Source of the DNA: Prorocentrum cordatum
Lineage: Eukaryota > Sar > Dinophyceae > Prorocentrales > Prorocentraceae
Length of the DNA: 50,533 nt
NCBI GenBank assembly: GCA_963575745.1
Contig: CAUYUJ010014002.1
Span: 765,290-815,822, forward strand
Direction: 5' to 3'
Shown here: one piece after another, positions 11,116 to 21,510 of the stretch
Layout: every line of letters begins with the position of its first letter
Numbering within the stretch: position 1 is the stretch's first letter
The notes under the pieces: model-generated
Told to the model about the DNA's origin: nothing
Seen by the model: only the letters and a program-made list of their open reading frames with translations
Databases searched by the model: none
Translations under genes and position numbers: made by a program

Positions 11116-11260
11116 CTCTCCAACCCCTCGCGACTTCCCCTCCGTCCAGGTCCAGGGGGAAGGGGTAGGGGGATTGGCAAACTCCTCTCCTAAGGGTGGG
11201 TGGGTGGAAGAGGAAACACTCCGAACCTGCTCCGCCCTGAAGGGCTGGTATGATTTGATG
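11105..11260 (+). repeat. Dispersed repeat, copy 1 of 2
   Basis: Matches 18495-18650 in the same orientation. Shared blocks include CTCGCGACT/GTCGCGACT, CCGTCCAGGTC, a G-rich stretch, GAGGAAACNCT and CGCCCT(G/A)AAGGGCTGGT. No coding capacity was seen. Confidence 0.75.
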
Positions 11261-11407
11261 ATCTTGTCCCAATTGCTGGCGAGACGTGCGTCCGCGCCTA
11301 TGGGGCTGCCATCAAGAGCAGGTCGGGGCAGGTGAAGCAGGCGCCGCCTACGGCATTAATGGTTATTTGCCACCGCCAGGGAGGGGGGCAATGGGGTGCG
11401 AGAGGGG

Positions 11408-11444
<37 letters not shown>

Positions 11445-11467
11445 TCGCAGCGGCGACGACCGCGGCA

Positions 11468-11520
<53 letters not shown>
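11408..11520. repeat. (GTC)n-(GAC)n inverted triplet tract
   Basis: About 12 GTC triplets (11408-11443) are followed after 25 bp by about 17 GAC triplets (11469-11520). These are reverse complements, so either strand can fold into a long hairpin. Confidence 0.93.
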
Positions 11521-11522
<2 letters not shown>

Positions 11523-14075
11523 AGGAGGCCTCGCGGCGGTCGTCTGGGGATCCTCCGGGCACCTCCGGTGGCCCTTGCTGGAGGAGGGAAGGGGGAGGAG
11601 GCGATGCGAACGTGCCGTTTTCTGGCAACCCCGCTGCCCACTCTCCCTCCTCCCCTCCTTTTCCTCCTCGTTCGTCTGGCTCCGGTGCGCGTTTTTGGTG
11701 GCGGTGCGAGTGGATAACGTGTGCTGGACATTTCGTTCCCCTCAGTTTTCCTCCTTCCCCAAAAACGGGGAAGGGAGGGGGAGGGGCAAGGTGAGGGTGG
11801 GAGACAGAGAGGGGCAAGTCGGGCGGGGGGAGGAGGGGGAGGGATAGAGATGGGGGGATACTCGGCGGCCCCACTCCGAGGCCATCGAAGAATACAGTGC
11901 CTTCGCGAAGGCTTTCAAAAAGGATGAGGAGCCGCAGTGCGTGAAGGATGGGTGGGCAGCCGTGCACGAAGGCGCGTGTGCGGAATTCAGTGGGCTTGCG
12001 CCGCGCCCGACGTCCCGTTTGTTCTGGCGGGGGTGCCTTGGGGGCTCCTTGCGTTTTTGTTGGATTGGCCGCGTGCTCAGCTAAAGTCTTGGTGGGGCGC
12101 CTCGCGGCCCTCTCGGGCCCTCTCGGGCCGGGCCGCCCAGAGGCCCTCGGAGGGCCCTTTTGCGCCGCATAGGCGGCGCTCGAGTTTGTCCGAAAGCCTT
12201 CCCAGGCATTTCCCAGTCGCCGTTTAGGGCATACCGGGCCTCGCCGGACAGCTTCGGGCCGCTCTCCGTTCGTCTTGGGCGGGTTTGATGCAGTCTCTCC
12301 CGGGCGACAGTGCTTCGGGTTCGACAGGCGCTGCAAAGCGCGTTGTGCCGCTTTTCGCACCGGCGCTTGTGCTTGAGTCTGAGGGCCTCAGTTGGCCTCG
12401 GGTTTTCTGGCGGCCTCTCTCGGAGCGCCCCGGCGCGCCCCAAATCGGCGCGCGGCCCCCCAGCAATTACATGAAGGAAAAGCCTCCCACGCTGCGCGGC
12501 CCCGAAGGGGCTGGTGGATTCGAGGGAATGTGCTTCAAGGCGCGCACCAACACGGGAGTGCTGAAGAAGAGAGCGTACCAGAAGTATACAGCCGCCTGTG
12601 GCAAGCCCCGCCGTCGAGGCAACGCGTCATTGGCATGGGCGCGGGGATCTCGGCCGTAGCGCCGCATGGTTGTTGCGTTGCCCTTCGCAGGCGAATTGTG
12701 AATTCTCTGGCGTTCGGGGTGTTTTCGGGATGGCGCCCTCCCGCGAAGAACCGATTGATTGGTATTGCACGGGGGTGGGCGTGCATCGGGGCCGCCAGGA
12801 AGTACTTTGGGCAGCTAGCGACAAGTGACTTGTCACAAGTCCAGCAACGGGCAGCTAGCAGCTAGCGACAAGTCCAGTGCGGGCAGCGCGCCTCAGGCGC
12901 GGTGGCGGACATCAGGGATCTCCAGGAGGTGCCCAAGATAGATATCCAGCTGCCTTCGGCAAGTCCCGCCACCGCGCCAGCCCGACCAGGGAGGCGCAGT
13001 GGCCGCCCAGGGGCCCCCAAAACCAGGGCCGATTCATGCAGCGAGATGCGTCCCGGAGAGGGGGGGGTCCCTTAGAAGACTCTACAAAAAAACCCTATCA
13101 GGACAGGACTTGGCGTTCTTCCACGCCTCAACGTGCCCACAGGCGCGGCGGCGGATATCGGGCGTGCACCCTGCCGTGTGGGCTTACGCCAGAAAAGCTT
13201 CGGAAGCTTGAGCGTGCGGGCCCAGTCGGCGCTGGGGTATCGGACGTCCGCGCAGCGGGCCATTTGGCAGCTGGCGCCTTTCAAGTACTCAGCCGCCGCA
13301 AATGCTTCGAGGAACAGGAGGAGCGGGAGGACGGGGGGGGCAGGAGGACGAGGGGGGAGAGAGGATGGGGGAGGACGGGAAGGCGGAGGCCATTCTAGCG
13401 GCTTTTCTAGCGGTAGATTCTAGCGTGTCGCCGGATGCGCCCTCCAGGCTCTGGCCAAGGCGCGCCCACCGAGCGTCCCTCGCCCTTCTTGCGCCTCCTT
13501 GGAGGGCCTGCGTCGCCACGGCGAGATCCCAAGGCCTGCGTCGCTGTCGAAAAGGCATCCAGCGCCCTGGGTGAACAGAGTTCGCCCGATGCCCACTGGG
13601 CCGTCGCACCCCCCCCAGCCCATGGACACCGAGCGGGTGTGTTTGTTCAGTCCCGAGTGCTCTCCTGAAAACATCCTAATTAGATTTTGGCCTCTGGGGG
13701 CCGTTGTCGGGCCTCGTGGCCATCGGGCCCCACCCCCAGGCTAGATGTTCATATCTCGGATTGCGTTCCGGCGGCCTCGTGGCCGAATGGGGGCCTCCGG
13801 CGGCCCAATCTGCGGGCAGGGTCAGCCGTCGCGATGTGGCGCCGGGGCGGGGCGAGGGCCTGGAGCGGTGGGGGGAATGCTGCCCCTCTCCTTTCCCCCT
13901 CTTTCATTTCCCCCCATCCTCCCTGGTCCCTCCTCCTCTTCCTTATGGGGTCTCCTCCGCCCTCCTGCCCCCGAGCTCTTCCCCCGGTTCTCCGATTCTT
14001 CCACCCCTTGCCACTTTTCCGTCGCTGGGGGGGCTTTCGCGCCCTGCGAGGGGCCGCGCGCCCCAAGAGCCAAGA
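11521..14075. other. GC-rich stretch without a convincing gene
   Basis: Both strands hold long frames, as expected at this GC content, but none has a recognisable domain. Local features are CTCTCGGGCC repeats near 12100-12130, GCTAGCGACAAGT repeats at 12805-12875 with a small ACAAGTGACTTGT palindrome, and a purine run at 13310-13390. Confidence 0.5.
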
Positions 14076-14079
14076 GGGG

Positions 14080-14270
14080 TGTGGGGGAGGAGGAGGAGGA
14101 GGAAGGAGAAGGAGGAGGAGGAGGAGGAGGAGGAGGAGGAGGAGGAGAAGGTGGAGGAGGAGGGAGGAGGAGGAGGAGGAGGAAACGAGCGGGACGGAGG
14201 AGGAGGAGGCGGAGGAGGAGGAGGAGGAGGAGGAGGAGGAGAGGGAGGGGGAGGAGCAGGAGGAGGAGGG
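14080..14270. repeat. (GGA)n polypurine tract
   Basis: About 190 bp almost entirely of G and A on the plus strand, with AGG/GGA triplets and a few interruptions. Glu/Gly/Arg-rich frames in it are artefacts. Confidence 0.95.
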
Positions 14271-14429
14271 CGCCGGGCGCGGGTGGGCGCGTCGTCCAGG
14301 CTGGTAACGGCGGTGATGATGACTATGATGGTACTGGTGATGCCCGTGCAGATTCCGATGGTGACGGTGACGACGACGATGATGATAGTGGCGTTGGTGA
14401 TGTTGGATCTGGAAAGGCCGTTTTGGGGT

Positions 14430-14640
14430 CGTTGGAAGCTCTCGACCCCATCACCTCTGTGGGGGTCTCGTGCGGAGCTCTCGAACCCATCATCCTTAGC
14501 CTTACTGCTATCGGGCCGTGGGCTCACCTCCGTGTGGGGGTCGCGCGGAGCTCTCGACCCCATCACCTGTCGACCCCATCATGCCTACGGCTATCGGGCC
14601 GTCGGCTCGCCGCCGTTTCGGGGTCGTGCGGAGCTCGGCG
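14430..14640. repeat. 73-83 bp minisatellite, about 2.5 units
   Basis: The block GCGGAGCTC recurs at 14472, 14545 and 14628, with shared flanks including CGACCCCATCA and GCTATCGGGCCGT. An irregular GAT-rich stretch (14310-14410) precedes it. Confidence 0.75.
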
Positions 14641-14708
14641 ACGACGACGACGGGGTGGCCCACCAGGTGCTCTTTTCGGACTCGTTTGCGGGATTGCACA
14701 GGGCCCGC

Positions 14709-14778
14709 GAAATCATGAGGCCAGCGGCCTGAGGGAGCGGGGTGCGGTGGGACCCCCGCCCGTTGGCCTCGTGATTTC
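14709..14778. repeat. Hairpin 1 with shared 33-nt core
   Basis: Outer arms GAAATCATGAGGCCA and TGGCCTCGTGATTTC are inverted with one difference. Inside lies a 33-nt core (14728-14760) with its own GCGGGGT/ACCCC pairing. Confidence 0.85.
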
Positions 14779-14787
14779 AAATTTGTT

Positions 14788-14839
14788 GAGTCAGCAGCCT
14801 GAGGGAGCGGGGTGCGGTGAGACCCCCGCCTGCTGACTC
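14788..14839. repeat. Hairpin 2 with shared 33-nt core
   Basis: Outer arms GAGTCAGCAG and CTGCTGACTC are a perfect inverted pair, unrelated to those of hairpin 1. The enclosed 33-nt core (14798-14830) differs from that of hairpin 1 at one base. Confidence 0.88.
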
Positions 14840-14982
14840 TCCCCCCCCTCCCCCCGGGTCGAGCGTCGGTTCGAAGATGTGCGTGCTTGAGCCCCGAGGC
14901 GGCCCAAGCGGGCCCGAAGTCGGCCCCCGAAATAGTCAAGAGGCACCTAGGACGGGCCGGGCCAAGACCCAGCAGGGTTCCA

Positions 14983-14983
14983 A

Positions 14984-15022
<39 letters not shown>
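14983..15022. repeat. (GAC)n microsatellite
   Basis: About 13 GAC triplets without interruption. Confidence 0.95.
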
Positions 15023-15024
<2 letters not shown>

Positions 15025-15277
15025 TCCTCCCCAGGGGGGACAGGGGGATGGAAAATATTAAAAGCCGGAGGCTATTACATGGTGTAGTGCCCAGCCAGAA
15101 CATTCAAGGCAGTAGCTAGCGGGGCTCATGCGTTCTTGATCGTGCCTTGTTTTCCGTGGCCGTTGGGGCCCATCCCTAAGCAGTCAGCGGCGCCCCCGAA
15201 TATCCGCACGACAGTCATCATTGTGGATGGTTCTGGTCTTGTTTCTCGCAAAGGGAGCTCTTAACGGTGAGTTGACA

Positions 15278-16711
15278 CTGCGCTGTTGACACTGCGTTAA
15301 ATGTGTGAATTGACACTGCGCTGTTGACACTGCGCTGTTGACACTGCACTGCGCTGTTGACACTGCGCTGCGCTGTTCGACACTGCGCTGTTGACACTGC
15401 GCTGCGCTGTTGACACTGCGCTGTGCTGTTCGACACTGCGCTGTTGACACTGCGCTGTGCTGTTCGACACTGCGCTGTTGACACTGCGCTGTGCTGTTCG
15501 ACACTGCGCTGTTGACACTGCGCTGTGCTGTTCGACACTGCGTTGTTGACGCTGCGCCGTGCTGTTCGACACTGCGCCGTTGACGCTGCGCTGTGCTGTT
15601 CGACACTGCGCTGTTGGACACTGCGCTGTGCTGTTCGACACTGCGCTGTTGACACTGCGCTGTGCTGTTCGACGCTGCGCCGTTGACACTGCGCTGTGCT
15701 GTTCGACGCTGCGCTGTTGGACGCTGCGCTGTGCTGTTCGACGCAGCGCTGTTGACGCTGCGCTGTGCTGTTCGACACTGCGCTGTTGACGCTGCGCTGT
15801 GCTGTTCGACGCTGCGCTGTTGTTGCTGCGCTGTGCTGTTCGACACTGCGCTGTTGGACACTGCGCTGTACTGTTTGACACTGCGCTGTTGACACTGCGC
15901 TGTGCTGTTCGACACTGCGCTGCGCTTTGACACTGCGCTGTGCTGTTCGACACTGCGCTGTTGACGCTGCGCTGTGCTGTTCGACACTGCGCTGTTGGAC
16001 ACTGCGCTGTGCTGTTCGACGCTGCGCTGTTGACACTGCGCTGTACTGTTCGACACTGCGCCGTTGACGCTGCGCTGTGCTGTTCGACGCTGCGCTGTTG
16101 GACACTGCGCTGTGCTGTTCGACGCTGCGCTGTTGACGCTGCGCTGTGCTGTTCGACGCTGCGCTGTTGACACTGCGCTGTGCTGTTCGACACTGCGCTG
16201 TTGACGCTGCGCTGTGCTGTTCGACACTGCGCTGTTGGACACTGCGCTGTGCTGTTCGACGCTGCGCTGTTGACACTGCGCTGTTCGACACTGCGCTGTT
16301 GGACACTGCGCTGTTCGACGCTGCGCTGTTGACACTGCGCTGTTCGACGCTTGCGCTGTTGACACTGCGCTGTTCGACGCTGCGCTGTTGGACACTGCGC
16401 TGTTCGACACTGCGCTGTTCGACATTGCGCTGTTCGACACTGCGCTGTTCGACGCTGCGGTGTTCGACACTGCGCTGTTGACACTGCGCTGTTCGACGCT
16501 GCGCTGTTGACACTGCGCTGTTCGACGCTGCGCTGTTGGACGCTGCGCTGTTCGACGCTGCGCTGTTCGACACTGCGCTGTTCGACGCTGCGCTCTTCGA
16601 CACAGCGCTGTTCGACACTGCGCTGTTCGACACTGCGCTGTTCGACACTGCGCTCTTCGACACTGCGCTGTTCGACACTGCGCTGTTCGACACTGCGCTG
16701 TTCGACACTGT
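15278..16711. repeat. 14-bp tandem array A
   Basis: Built from TTGACACTGCGCTG and a variant with an extra base (TTCGACACTGCGCTG). Through much of the array these combine with a TGCTG insert into a roughly 34-bp unit; the right part is mainly the TTCGACACTGCGCTG form. Long repetitive frames (Ser/Ala/Gln/Arg on the minus strand) arise because three 14-bp units make 14 codons, and are not genes. Confidence 0.96.
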
Positions 16712-17720
16712 CACCATCGCCTTGTAGACTATTGCCTTATTGCCCATAGGTCGGCGCAGTCCTGGTGCAGGCGTCCCTGAGGCCTGCAAAAGGGTGAGGG
16801 CGAAAAACACTGAGGGGCGATGCTCAGGCAAATTATAAAAATTTGCCTGAGTATCGCCCTGCAGCGTTTTCGCGATATGCCTTTAGCCCTGTAACCCCTT
16901 AGCCTTATAGCACCATCGCCTTGTAGACTATTGCCTTATTGTCCTAGAGGTCGGCGCAGTCCTGGTGCCAGCATCCCCCAGGACTGGAAAAGGGTGAGGG
17001 CGAAAAACACTGAGGGGCGATGCTCAGGCAAATTTCAAAAATTTGCCTGAGTATCGCCCTGCAGCGTTTTCGCGATATGCCTTTAGCCCTGTAACCCCTT
17101 AGCCTTATAGCACCATCGCCTTGTAGACTATTGCCTTATTGCCCATAGGTCGGCGCAGTCCTGGTGCAGGCGCCCCTGAGGCCTGCAAAAGGGTGAGGGC
17201 GAAAAACACTGAGGGGCGATGCTCAGGCAAATTTCAAACATTTGCCTGAGTATCGCCCTGCAGCGTTTTCGCGATATGCCTTTAGCCCTGTAACCCCTCA
17301 GCCTTATAGCACCATCGCCTATTGCCTTATTGTCCTAGAGGTCGGCGCAGTCCTGGTGCCAGCATCCCTCAGGGCTGGAGAAGGGTGAGGGCGAAAAACA
17401 CTGAGGGGCGATGCTCAGGCAAATTTCAAAAATTTGCCTGAGTATCGCCCTGCAGCGTTTTCGCGATATGCCTTTAGCCCTGTAACCTTTTAGCCTTATA
17501 GCACCATCGCTATGTAGACTATTGCTTTATTGTCCCGTAGGTCGGCGCAGTCCTGGTGCCGGCGCCCCTGAGGGCTGCAAAAGGGTGAGGGCGTCAAACA
17601 CTGAGGGGCGATGCTCAGGCAAATTTCAAAAATTTGCCTGAGTATCGCCCTGCAGCGTTTTCGCGATATGCCTTTAGCCCTGTAACCCCTTAGCCTGATA
17701 GCGCCATGGCCTTGTAGACG
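16712..17720. repeat. 199-bp satellite, five copies, each with a hairpin
   Basis: Copies start at 16712, 16911, 17111, 17310 and 17502, with a partial sixth from 17702; periods are 199, 200, 199, 192 and 200 bp. Each contains a roughly 19-bp stem GGCGATGCTCAGGCAAATT around a short A-rich loop. It begins directly at the end of array A. Confidence 0.96.
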
Positions 17721-17824
17721 ATTTGCAGTAGTTCTGGAGCCCAATATCCCTATAGCCGTATAGCTCGATGTTCGTATAGCTATAGCCGTATGCTTAGATA
17801 AGCGAGTAGGCCCATATACTTAGA

Positions 17825-18360
17825 CAAGCGAGGAGGGTATCCGAAAACCATTCTATTTACCTGGTTTCGTGCCCCTCCCACCCCTGCAGGGAGGCCCCGC
17901 CTGAGCGAGGAGGGCACCCGAAAACCATATGGTTTCGCGCCCTGCCCACCTCTCCAGGGAGGCCCAGCCTGAGCGAGGAGGGTATCGGAAAACTATATTA
18001 TTTACATGGTTTCGCGCCCTTCCCACCTCTCCAGGGAGGCCCCGCATGAGCGAGGAGGGTATCGGAAAACCATGCTATTTACATGGTTTCGTGCCCTGCC
18101 CACCTCTCCAGGGAGGCCCCGCCTGAGCGAGGAGGGCATCGGAAAACCATACTATTTACATGGTTTCGTGCCCTGCCCACCTCTCCAGGGAGGCCCCGCC
18201 TCAGCGAGGAGGGCATCGGAAACACATACTATTTACATGGTTTCGTGCCCCCTCCCTCCCCTCCAGGGAGGCCCCGCCTGAGCGAGGAGGGTATCGGAAA
18301 CCCATACTATTCACATGGTTTCGTGCCCTTCCCACCTCCCCAGGGAGGCCCCACCTTTCC
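17825..18360. repeat. 77-bp satellite, about 6.5 copies
   Basis: ATGGTTTCG recurs at 17929, 18006, 18083, 18160, 18238 and 18315, a period of 77-78 bp. Each unit holds CCACCTCTCCAGGGAGGCCC and GAGCGAGGAGGGTATCGGAA. The short open frames starting at each ATG are repeat products. Confidence 0.96.
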
Positions 18361-18494
18361 AGCTTCTCCTTCGTGCTGATGTTGTCGTACCCCGTGGGTC
18401 CCACGAGACCGTTAATATCTTTATGTGGGGAACTCCGTCAGCATATTTTTTTTTGTGTTTTTTGTTTGTTTCGCTCTTGGGGCCGTCTTGGGCC

Positions 18495-18650
18495 ATCTTG
18501 GACGCTCCAACGCGTCGCGACTGGCCCCGTCCAGGTCAGTGGGGAGTGGTGAGGAGAGGGGTAAACCCCTCCCCGAAGGGGAAGAAGGAGGTTGGCAGAG
18601 GAAACGCTCTACACCACCTACGCCCTAAAGGGCTGGTGGGATTGCCCTCC
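18495..18650 (+). repeat. Dispersed repeat, copy 2 of 2
   Basis: Same element as 11105-11260, same strand. It also carries the preceding CTTGGGGCCGTCTTGGGCC motif found around 10.1-11.1 kb, which suggests both came from one longer unit. Confidence 0.75.
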
Positions 18651-19293
18651 GCCAGTCTCCTCTTCTTCCCCCGAGGAGGAGGGGGGGGGGAGGAGGAGGT
18701 AGAAGAGGAAAAGGATTAGAAAGGAGGAGGAGGAGGAGGAGGAAGAGGAGGAGGAGGACACTGCGCTGTTGACGCTGCGCTGTTGACGCTGCGCTGTTGA
18801 CACTGCGCTGTTGACACTGCGCTGTTGACACTGCGCTGTTGACACTGCGCTGTTGACACTGCGCTGTTGACATTGCGCTGTTGACACTGCGCTGTTGACA
18901 CTGCGCTTTTGACACTGCGCTGTCGACACTGCGCTGTAGACACTGCGCTGTCCGACACCCCGCCTCATCCACTCTCCTCCTCCACCCTCCTCCTCCACTC
19001 TCCTCCTCCACACTTCTCCTCCACTCTCCTCCTGTATTCTCTTCCTCCACTCTCCTCCTCCACTCTCGTCCTTGACTCTCCACCTCCTCCTCTCCTCTCT
19101 CCCACTCTCCTCCACCGCTCTCCCCTTCCACCCTCCTCTTCCGCTCTCCTCCTCCATTCTCTCCCTCCAGTCTCATCTTCAATTCTCCTCCGCCAGTCTC
19201 CTCCTCCTCTTCCCCCGAGGAGGAGGAGGATGGGGGGGAGGAGGTGGAGAGGAGGAGGATTAGGAGGGAGGAGGAGGAGGAAGAGGAGGAGGA
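18645..19293. repeat. Duplicated polypurine block and 15-bp pyrimidine minisatellite
   Basis: Two related stretches of about 100 bp (18645-18757 and 19187-19293) run from CGCCAGTCTCCTC through TTCCCCCGAGGAGGAGG into GGA repeats and then into a 14-bp array. A CTCCTCCACTCT-type minisatellite fills 18960-19190. Confidence 0.8.
18757..18950. repeat. 14-bp tandem array B
   Basis: About 14 copies of TTGACACTGCGCTG with few variants. Confidence 0.95.
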
Positions 19294-20248
19294 GGACACT
19301 GCGCTGTCGACACTACGCTGTTGACACTGCGCTGTTGACACTGCGTTGACACTGCGCTGTTGACACTGCGCTGTTGACACTGCGCTGTTGACACTGCGCT
19401 GTTGGAATTGCGCTTTTCATTATGCTTTGTTGACAATAGCGTTGTTGACCAACACTGCGCTGTTGACACTGCGCTGTTGACACTGCGATGTTGACACTGC
19501 GATGTCGACACTACGCTGTTGGCACTGCGCTGTTGACACTGCGCTGTTGACACTGCGCTGTTGACACTGCGCTGTTGACACTGCGCTGTTGACACTGCGC
19601 TGTGACACAGCGCTGTTGACACTGCGCTGTTGGAATTGCGCTTTTCATCATGTTTTGTTGACAATAGCGCTGTTGACCAACACTGCGCTGTTGACACTGC
19701 GATGTTGACACTGCGATGTTGACACTGCGCTGTCGACACTGCGCTGTTGACACTGCGCTGTTGACACTGCGCTGTTGACACTGCGCTGTTGACACTGCGC
19801 TGTTGACACTGCGCTGTTGACACTGCGCTGTTGACACTGCGCTGTGCGCTGACACTGCGCTGTTGACACTGCGCTGTTGGACACCGCGCTGTTGGACACT
19901 GCGCTGTTGGACACTGCCGCTCTTGGACACTGGCGCTGTTGGACACTGCGCTGTTGGACACTGCCGCTGTTGGACACTGCGCTGTTAGACACTGCGCTGT
20001 TGACACTGCGCTGTTGACACTGCGCTGTTGACACTGCGCTGTTGACACTGCGCTGTTGACACTGCGCTGTTGACACTGCGCTGTTGACACTGCGCTGTTG
20101 ACACTGCGCTGTTGACACTGCGCTGTTGGACACTGCGCTGTTGGACACTGCGCTGTTGGACGCTGCCGCTGTTGGACACTGCGCTGTTGGACACTGCGCT
20201 GTTGACACTGCGCTGTTGACACTGCGCTGTTGACACTGCGCTGTTGAC
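19294..20248. repeat. 14-bp tandem array C
   Basis: Mostly exact TTGACACTGCGCTG units, with TTGGACACTGCGCTG variants around 19877-20190. A non-repeat insert containing GGAATTGCGCTTTTCAT and GTTGACAATAGCG occurs twice, near 19402-19450 and 19632-19680, about 230 bp apart, showing a larger duplication inside the array. Confidence 0.95.
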
Positions 20249-20319
20249 CCAATTCACCGTTAAGACCTGTTCTCGTTTCTCGCAATCGAGCGCTTCGAGC
20301 GTCGCAGTTAGGAGGTGGA

Positions 20320-20397
20320 GGAGGAGATTGAGGAGCAGCAGCAGCAGCCGGAGGAGGAGGAGGAGAGGAGGAGGAGGAGGAGGAGGAGGAGGGCGAT
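20320..20397. repeat. (GGA)n polypurine tract
   Basis: GGA/GAG repeats with a short GCA run, between array C and the alanine-rich frame. Confidence 0.9.
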
Positions 20398-20547
20398 AAT
20401 GAGGATATTAATCAGGGTGCGACGCTGCGTCCGACGTAGCGCTCGCGCGCAGTGAGTTCTGTAGAGTGAGGAGGGCGCGCGCTCGCGCTGCGCCCCGCAG
20501 ACCAGCGCCCTCCCCGGCGTCGGCGGCGGCCGTCGCGAGGGGGGCCC

Positions 20548-21165
20548 ATGGGCAAGCGCGCGGCGCCCGAGGCGGTGGCGCCCGCGGCCGCCGCGCCCGC
20601 TGCTGGGGCGGCGGCCGCTGCACCCGCTGCCGAAGCGGCGGCGCCAGAGGCGGCGGAGGCGGCGGCCGCGGCCGCCGCGCCCGCCGGCGCCCCCGCCGTG
20701 GCGCCCAAACGGCGCGGCGGGGGCGCGTACGCGAAGGCTCGCGCGGAGGCCGCGGAGGCGCGCGCGACCGACGCGGAGGCTCGCGCGGCCGACGCGGAGG
20801 CGCGCGCGGCCGACGCGGAGGCGCGCGCGGCCGACGCGGAGGCGCGCGCGGCCGCCGCAGAGCAGCGCGCGACCTCCGCGGAGGTTCGCGCGGTCGCGGA
20901 GGCGCAGCGCGCGGCTGCCGCAGAGGCGCGCGCTGTGGAGGCGGCGCGGCGCCAGCGGCCGCCGGAGGACCGCGATGGCGCGGAGTCGTACTGCCGGCTG
21001 CTGGCGGAGGTTCTCCAGCTGCACGACATCGCGGTCCTCGGGGGGGGACCTCGCGATGTTGTGCAGTTGGGGGTTCCCTTCCAGCAGCTGCAGGTCCCCC
21101 CGCGCTGGCTCGGGGTGCACTCGCGGGCGGAGCTCGTCCAGCGCGGCCGGTGGCCGCCGACGTGA
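20548..21165 (+). CDS. Alanine-rich coiled-coil protein, hypothetical
   Basis: A 205-codon frame from ATG at 20548. The first 50 residues are mostly Ala/Pro. Residues about 52-58 hold a basic KRRGGG patch. Residues about 65-135 are an Ala/Glu/Arg helix with repeated AADAEAR heptads, encoded by a 21-bp repeat at roughly 20760-20880. The last 65 residues lack repeats and contain SYCRLLAEVLQLHDIAVLG. The unrepeated tail is the best argument for a real gene, but opposite-strand frames are also long because of extreme GC. It sits between array C and a pyrimidine tract. No family recognised; a structural helical protein or chance frame are both possible. Confidence 0.35.
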   Translation: MGKRAAPEAVAPAAAAPAAGAAAAAPAAEAAAPEAAEAAAAAAAPAGAPAVAPKRRGGGAYAKARAEAAEARATDAEARAADAEARAADAEARAADAEARAAAAEQRATSAEVRAVAEAQRAAAAEARAVEAARRQRPPEDRDGAESYCRLLAEVLQLHDIAVLGGGPRDVVQLGVPFQQLQVPPRWLGVHSRAELVQRGRWPPT

Positions 21166-21194
21166 AAAGGCCCGCGGGTACCCACGTGCAAAAC

Positions 21195-21510
21195 ACGATG
21201 CCTCCTCCTCCTCTTCCTCCTCCTCCTCCTCCTCCTCTTCTCCTCCTTCTCCTCCTCCTCCTCCTCCTCCTCCTCTGCCGGGCCCCGACCCCGTCTTCGG
21301 GGTGGGCTTCTCGCCGCGGTCTCGCACCCGTGGGCCCTGCGGCTCGAGAGCCCCCGGGAGCCTTCGGGGCACCGCCGGCGAGACATCGACGTAAAGCCCG
21401 GCGGGAGGAAGATGAGGAGGGGGAGGAGGAGGAGGAGGAGGAGGAGGAGGAGGGGGAGGAGGAGGAGGAGGAGGAGGAGGAGGAGGAGGAGGAGGAGGAG
21501 GAGGGGGATC
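21195..21510. repeat. Inverted pyrimidine and purine tracts
   Basis: A TCC tract (21195-21285) and a GGA tract (21410-21510) face each other across about 125 bp, so they can pair as a long imperfect hairpin. The spacer contains no gene. Confidence 0.88.

Noticed and set aside
15184-16831. Frames of up to 537 codons on the minus strand (Ser/Ala/Gln/Arg repeats)
   Set aside because: They are the 14-bp array read in frame; a 14-bp unit without stops stays open in every register.
6320-20250. Regular repeat arrays as CRISPR
   Set aside because: Units abut or are separated by related sequence; there are no unique spacers and no cas-like genes.
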